A DNA stretch of 64,000 bases, taken from Acridotheres tristis. Its lineage: Eukaryota; Chordata; Aves; Passeriformes; Sturnidae. The notes beneath the pieces are model-generated. The model did not search any database and had not been told where the DNA came from. It was given only the letters and a program-made list of their open reading frames with translations. The translations under genes and the position numbers were made by a program. The stretch lies in the NCBI GenBank assembly GCA_037013685.1, contig CM072905.1, positions 9,018,991-9,082,990 on the forward strand, read 5' to 3'. Every line of letters begins with the position of its first letter. The stretch's first letter is position 1. Below, piece by piece: positions 59,080 through 64,000 of the stretch.

Positions 59080-62000
59080 AAAATCTTTATTTTTTTTTCT
59101 TTCTTCTTAAGGCTGATCTCAGCTAGTCCAGATGTGCCCATGGATCAGTTCTGGGCTGCTCACTTATTTTGTGGCTTCTCTGAGCAGAACCAGAGTTCCT
59201 GTGAGGCATTGGGAACCACAGTGTTTTTCAAAGGGGAAGCAAGAGCTATTTTTGGAGATTTTTAGACATGTGTGCAGGCAGGGCTTTGAGTGTTCTTCTC
59301 TCTGATGCCAGCAGCGTTATTTTGGGACCTGCTCCAAAGGCAGGCTGCTCTTTCATGTTTAGCTTGAAGCTTTTGAGTGTGCTGGCTGGTAGCTTGGCAT
59401 GGAGTGACTGTTCATGCCTGTGAGTCCTGGGGGACATGACCAGGCCACCTTGTGAAGAGCAAACACTTGGATCAGGGTGTGCCACCTCTGCAGGTGCTGT
59501 CCTGGAGCAGGTACAGGAGCTCTCCCCTCTATTCTGCTGCTCCCACAGCCTGCAATGCATCACTGATGGTGCCTTCACAAGGATTTTAATCTCTTGCCCA
59601 TGTTCATTCTTCAGCATTCTTTGCTGCTCCAACTTTTATTTTAGGCTGTCAGGTTCCTTAAATAAAAAGTTTCTACTCAGTGTTGCTTTCTACCTGCTCC
59701 TCACCTCTCCCTGGTGTAACTTGGCTCTGAGGCCTGGGGAGGGCAGCTCAGGGGATGGTCTTGGGTGGGTGCAGGAGGTTCTGAGATGGAGGGCAAGGAG
59801 ATGTCCCATGACCCTTATCAGGGCTAAAAGCCCCAGGGTTCTACCAAAATACTGGCCTGAAGTGAGACCAAAATCCCTCTGCAAGTATTGCTGTGAACTC
59901 TTCTCAGCAGGATTCATTCTGTGGGCCAGAGGGAGAAAAAGAAATTATTTTAGCTGTGTTAAGGCCATCCTGAGAGGCTGCAGGGCACTGTGACTACTTC
60001 TGCAAAGACCTCTGAACCCCATCTAGCACCCACCTTTTTGCTGCTTTGTTCCCAGCTGCTTCCCAGCCTCCTGTAAGCCAAAGCCCCAGGCCCAGTGTTC
60101 CCTTCCGTGGGTCCAAATTTCCTTCCAGCCTACTTGGAATTTTAAGAGAAATGGGCCAGGACCAGTAGAAGGGTAAAATGGTTCACTCCAGCCTCTCTCT
60201 CTGGTCTGGCTTCCACTTTGGGGATCTCAACCCTGCCTTTTTCAGGCTTTTAAAAAGTGATTTAGCACTGAGATAACTGCCAAGCACAGCTGAGTGGGCG
60301 TTTCAGAAGCCCTGTACCTCACCTCACCTCTCCCGTTGAGTTTCATGAAATTTTTCCAGCACAGAGTGACTGCTGGCAGGACGAGAAGAGAACAACATGT
60401 TCCTGGAATTATCTCCAACCTGCCCACTCTCATCTTCCTCTGCAAGGCTGCAGGAGAAAGGGGAAGAGCTGAATTAAGTGTTCAGCCAGTATTTTATGAG
60501 GACAGTGCAAGCAAAATGCAAACAGTTGGGGAGGCTTTGGCCCTGGAGCTCCACCTTTGGCTGCAGTTCAACTTTTATGGCAGTTTAAGTTGTTTGTAGA
60601 CTTTTTTTTAAAAAATACGCTTTGCACCCTGTGCTTTTTACTGAGGGAGCTTAACACAGGGATTTCACTGACTGCCCTAAAATCCAGTTCCCAAATGCTC
60701 ACCCTTAAGTCTTTGAAACATGATTATAGCTTGACTTGTCTGGCAGTGGAGTCAGGAATGGAAAAGATGGATTAAAAATGACAGTCTTTGCTCACATGTG
60801 CAGACTCCAGTGTGTAATGAGGAGCAAATGCCATGTTGATGCTGTGCCATGTGGGGACATGCTCATTGCCACGTAATGACAGACCTGGGCTGAAGGTGAC
60901 TCAGGACAGAGGTGGAGCAGGTGCTTGCAAAGGAGCATTGCTCTTCCTACTACTGCAGCTCTCTGAAGATGAAGGGCTTCCTCTTGATTCCTAATTAGCA
61001 TAATTGAGTTCCTCTTAAAAGCAACAGGCTGACTTATCTGTTCCTTAGGAAGCAGAACTAATGAACTTGAATTGCCTCTCTAAGAGCCCCCTCCAGTTGG
61101 GCAACACTGCCCGTAAATAGGCACAAGGCATGTGCTGAGTTCTTGTGTCTGAACTCTGGCAAGTGTGTGGTTTGTGTTGGTGAAAACAATTTCCATGGTA
61201 ACCCTCAATTCCTCTGACTTTCCATGAGCCCATGGTGAGCTAAATCACCTCCTAGGTATGAGCCATGCAGAGCTTGCTGTGGTGACAAATGGGTTGGGAA
61301 ACTCCTGTGGGTGTCTACAGGGTCTGTTTGAGGTTTATCAGATGCTGCTTGACTGGGCGAAATCTTGTCCTTCATCCTGTGGGGGGACAGGGTCATCTCT
61401 TCTCCAAAAACCACGGCTTCAGTGCCTCCATGGAGGGAAGCAGGGTCCCTGTGCTTGGTTTGCTGACAGCCAGGCCAGAGCAGCACGATCAGATCACCTG
61501 TTTGCTTCCCATCCAGGAGGAGCAGCCATTTCCACCCTGCTATGCTGATACTCTTCGGTTCTTGCATGTGAGGAACAGCCAGGCTGCAGGGAGGTGTGAC
61601 TGTCACAGTTTGTCCCCAGTGATGTCCCAGCCCACCCTCAGACCAGCTGGCTGTAAGATCAGAGCTGCTTGTAGATACCTTTTCATCAAACTCTTTGCTG
61701 GTGTTGCCACCTTCTCCCAGCTCTGCTGTCTCACTCCCATGGGTGATCCCGGTTTTCCTTCTGGGCAGCATCAGGCGCTGCTTTTGCTCCAGACCACTGC
61801 TGGTCTCTTCTGATGAAAGTCCTTTGTCATCAGCGTGGCTCAGCCCTTTCTGGAGGAGGGAACTGTCCTGATTTCTCCCTGTGCTGGAGCATGCTGGCCT
61901 GTGGAACTGAGGACCTCATCCAAGGACACATCTGGGCTCTGGGGGGACGCTTTGGCCACATTCAAGCTAAATAACAGCCAAGCTGTTTGCACCTTGAACA

Positions 62001-64000
62001 CCAGCATGGCTGATTTCTTCAGCACAGACCTTGGTGCTGTGCTGCTTGAGAGGGGAAAGGCTGTGATTTGAGGTGAGTCAGCCTGGCAGGAGGCAGGAGA
62101 TGTGATCTGGCTCTTGCATCAAGCTCAGAGGAGTCCAGGAGCGTTCACGCCCGGGAGGAGGCACAGCCAGGGACTGCCATGGTGCAATTGCAGGTGTTTC
62201 CTGCAAACCTGCCCTTTGAAGTGTGATAGGGCTTGCATGAGCTCCAAGCCTGACCAGCTGATGTGGTGCAACACCTCCGAGGCAGATAGGAATGCTCCTG
62301 CTCATCGTTTACTTAATTAGACAATACTTATTTCTGGAACTGGAAAAGTCTCCTGGTGATGTGTGTCAGAGATGCTGGTTAAGTGGTAAATAAGGTTAGC
62401 AATATTGGGACCAGCTGTTCTAGGAGACAGCAAATTGAAAACCAAATTGGTTGAGAATTAAACCAGAAAAACATCAGGAGGGAGCTCTGTGTAATTCTCT
62501 GAGAGTGGTTAGAAGCAATACAGAGCCAAAGCAAAGAAATGTCTTGACAGCAGCAAGATTCAGGCCTGGAGGAGTGGGGCTGCTGGAGAGGGAGAAGAAT
62601 CAAGTTTCTCCTTTCCTGCTTGACAGAAGTGATTCCCCTTTCTGCTGCAGGGACAGCCCCACCTCAGCTGACTTTGAACCTCCTTTGAGTGAGGACCAGC
62701 TGGCCTTACTCTGGGATGGTCGATAAAGGAGGAGCCTTTTCCAGATAATCTTTTCTCCTTCACCATCAGTTTTGACCTCACAGCCTCACTTAGAGATGTT
62801 GAGGGGACCCAATGAACAACTGTGAGCACTCACTTCCTCCTCCCTTACCAAAAACGAGATGCCTGGTGACAGTGGAAAAAAACCCAGCCCTTGAAAGTTC
62901 ATCTTGGGTGTCACACCCACCTATCTCAAAACCACGCCTTGATTTTGCCCCAGTCAGCATTTGGAAATCTCTAGCCAAGGCTGAGCAGGAAACATGGATT
63001 TCTGCCTGATATCTTTCCTCAGTGGTTCTCCTGGGCTGTGTGCTGGAGCTGAGCAAAAGTGTGGGGCTGCCCATGGCAGCCACTGGCTGTACCTGTGCTT
63101 GCTGTGGCCAGCACCTGGCTGCTCACTCATGTTGGGGTAGGAGCATCCAGGGAGAACCTCAGCTAGAGCTCTGGGAGTGTTGGGGAGGGGGAAGACAAAA
63201 GAAAGGGCAATTTTCAGTAGTTATTTCAATCTCACCTTGTTCAAAGAAACTTGCCTCATCTGTTACTCCTTTCCCTCTGCCCATTAAGGAGGTGCAGAAG
63301 TTTCAAAGACAATGAGGAAGCTGTGGCAGGCAGTCTTTGCAGGCATGGAGATCTGCAGAGCCCCAGGTGGGTGCAGTTCAGAGGGCTCTGAAGAGGCAGG
63401 CAGCCCATTCCTGAGATGCTGAGTTCCTGTCCATGGCCCTGAGCCGCAGCAATGAGAGCCCCAGCAGTGACTGCTGCTGAGGGGGGGCTTCAGCTGGGAC
63501 CCCCAGGTGCCTCCTTTCCCCAGCTGAAGGGTGTTGAGCTGCAGGACAGGGGTGCTCTATAGCCCATCCCACAGCTCTCCTTGTAGCCTCGCTCTGTGCT
63601 GTGCTGCTGTGAGGTTTTCCAGAAGGTTTTGGGTGACCCCTTGGTCCTTGCACAGAATTATCTGGCCCTGAGCAGTAGCTGCTCCTGTGTTTGAGGTCTC
63701 CAGCCTGCAAAGCCTCACTCGTGTGCTTTGTGTGTGGGGCTGCCAGGGCGTGGCTGGGGCTGCCAGCAGTGCTGGGAGAGGAGAGGACAGGGGGAGAGGA
63801 GTGTCCACTTGTGCTGGAAGCAGAGCTGACTCAGGGCTTTCTCCCCAGGGCTGGGTGCTGACTCAGCTGCTTTGCCTTTTCCTGGCTTCTCTGGAAACCA
63901 GAGGCATCTCCTGGGGCTCCGAGGCCGTAGCAGTGCAGCAGGAGTCAGCATTACTTGGTTTTGGGAGAGTCACGCCTTGACTGTTTTGGGGCAAGAGCCA
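59080..64000. other. Downstream flank of METRNL, no gene supported
   Basis: This is moderately GC-rich sequence with many open frames of 60-190 codons on both strands but no recognisable domains, conserved blocks or paired splice sites. A short open stretch at 62651-62727, preceded by a CTGCAG acceptor-like sequence, was considered as a terminal exon but matches no family I know. No RNA gene or clear transposon was seen. Confidence 0.6.

Noticed and set aside
59436..59993. 185-codon plus-strand open frame downstream of METRNL
   Set aside because: No similarity to a known family. It lies in or beyond the 3' UTR region and crosses a candidate AATAAA.
61205..61813. Overlapping open frames of 174-188 codons on opposite strands
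   Set aside because: Neither strand shows domains or exon boundaries. Mutual overlap suggests chance openness in GC-moderate DNA.
62651..62727. Short open stretch after CTGCAG that could be a terminal coding exon
   Set aside because: The acceptor-like site and acidic peptide are suggestive, but there is no partner exon and no family match.

Overview
This window is vertebrate nuclear DNA, almost certainly from a bird. The coding sequence is split into small exons with GT/AG splice sites and kilobase-scale introns. CpG islands mark the gene starts. The recognisable interspersed repeats are CR1-type LINE fragments, the dominant avian family. No bacterial-style operons, CRISPR arrays or rRNA/tRNA genes were seen. 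The two genes lie head to head in the order known from human 17q25.3 (B3GNTL1 on the minus strand, METRNL on the plus strand). The human 17q block corresponds to chromosome 18 in birds, so that is the likely location; this assignment is inference.

Layout. Positions 1-16808 hold the 5' part of B3GNTL1 on the minus strand. Four coding exons are visible (16808-16758, 13356-13240, 13131-13032, 8062-7998) and give the first 111 codons of a GT2-type glycosyltransferase. The remaining exons lie beyond the left edge. The gene starts in a GC-rich island (about 16.55-17.0 kb) that is followed upstream by an LTR-like block (about 17.01-17.35 kb) in the same orientation. Positions 17.35-33.6 kb are intergenic, with CR1/L3-like LINE remnants, a 27-bp minisatellite of about 35 copies (23.88-24.82 kb) and several short palindromes, but no gene I can support.

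Positions 33.6-35.3 kb hold two GC-rich minisatellites and the METRNL CpG island. METRNL itself (plus strand, 34474-58425) has four coding exons: 34474-34586, 40230-40618, 57417-57476 and 58109-58425. They join in frame to 292 codons: a secreted, ten-cysteine meteorin-family cytokine with a signal peptide. Its 5' leader region carries a 7-codon uORF and an AUG-UAG start-stop element. The 60-nt third exon is frame-neutral, so skipping it would leave an in-frame product. The 3' side shows three candidate poly(A) signals. Positions 59.1-64 kb are downstream flank with no supported gene.

The two genes do not obviously share a pathway. One is a predicted intracellular or Golgi-type glycosyltransferase and the other a secreted signalling protein. 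Their starts are about 17.7 kb apart, so they are neighbours by conserved synteny rather than a tight bidirectional promoter pair. No clearly novel multi-gene system was found. The most interesting signals are the METRNL uORF/start-stop arrangement, the frame-neutral cysteine exon, the LTR-like block next to the B3GNTL1 start, and the 27-bp array that stays open on both strands.
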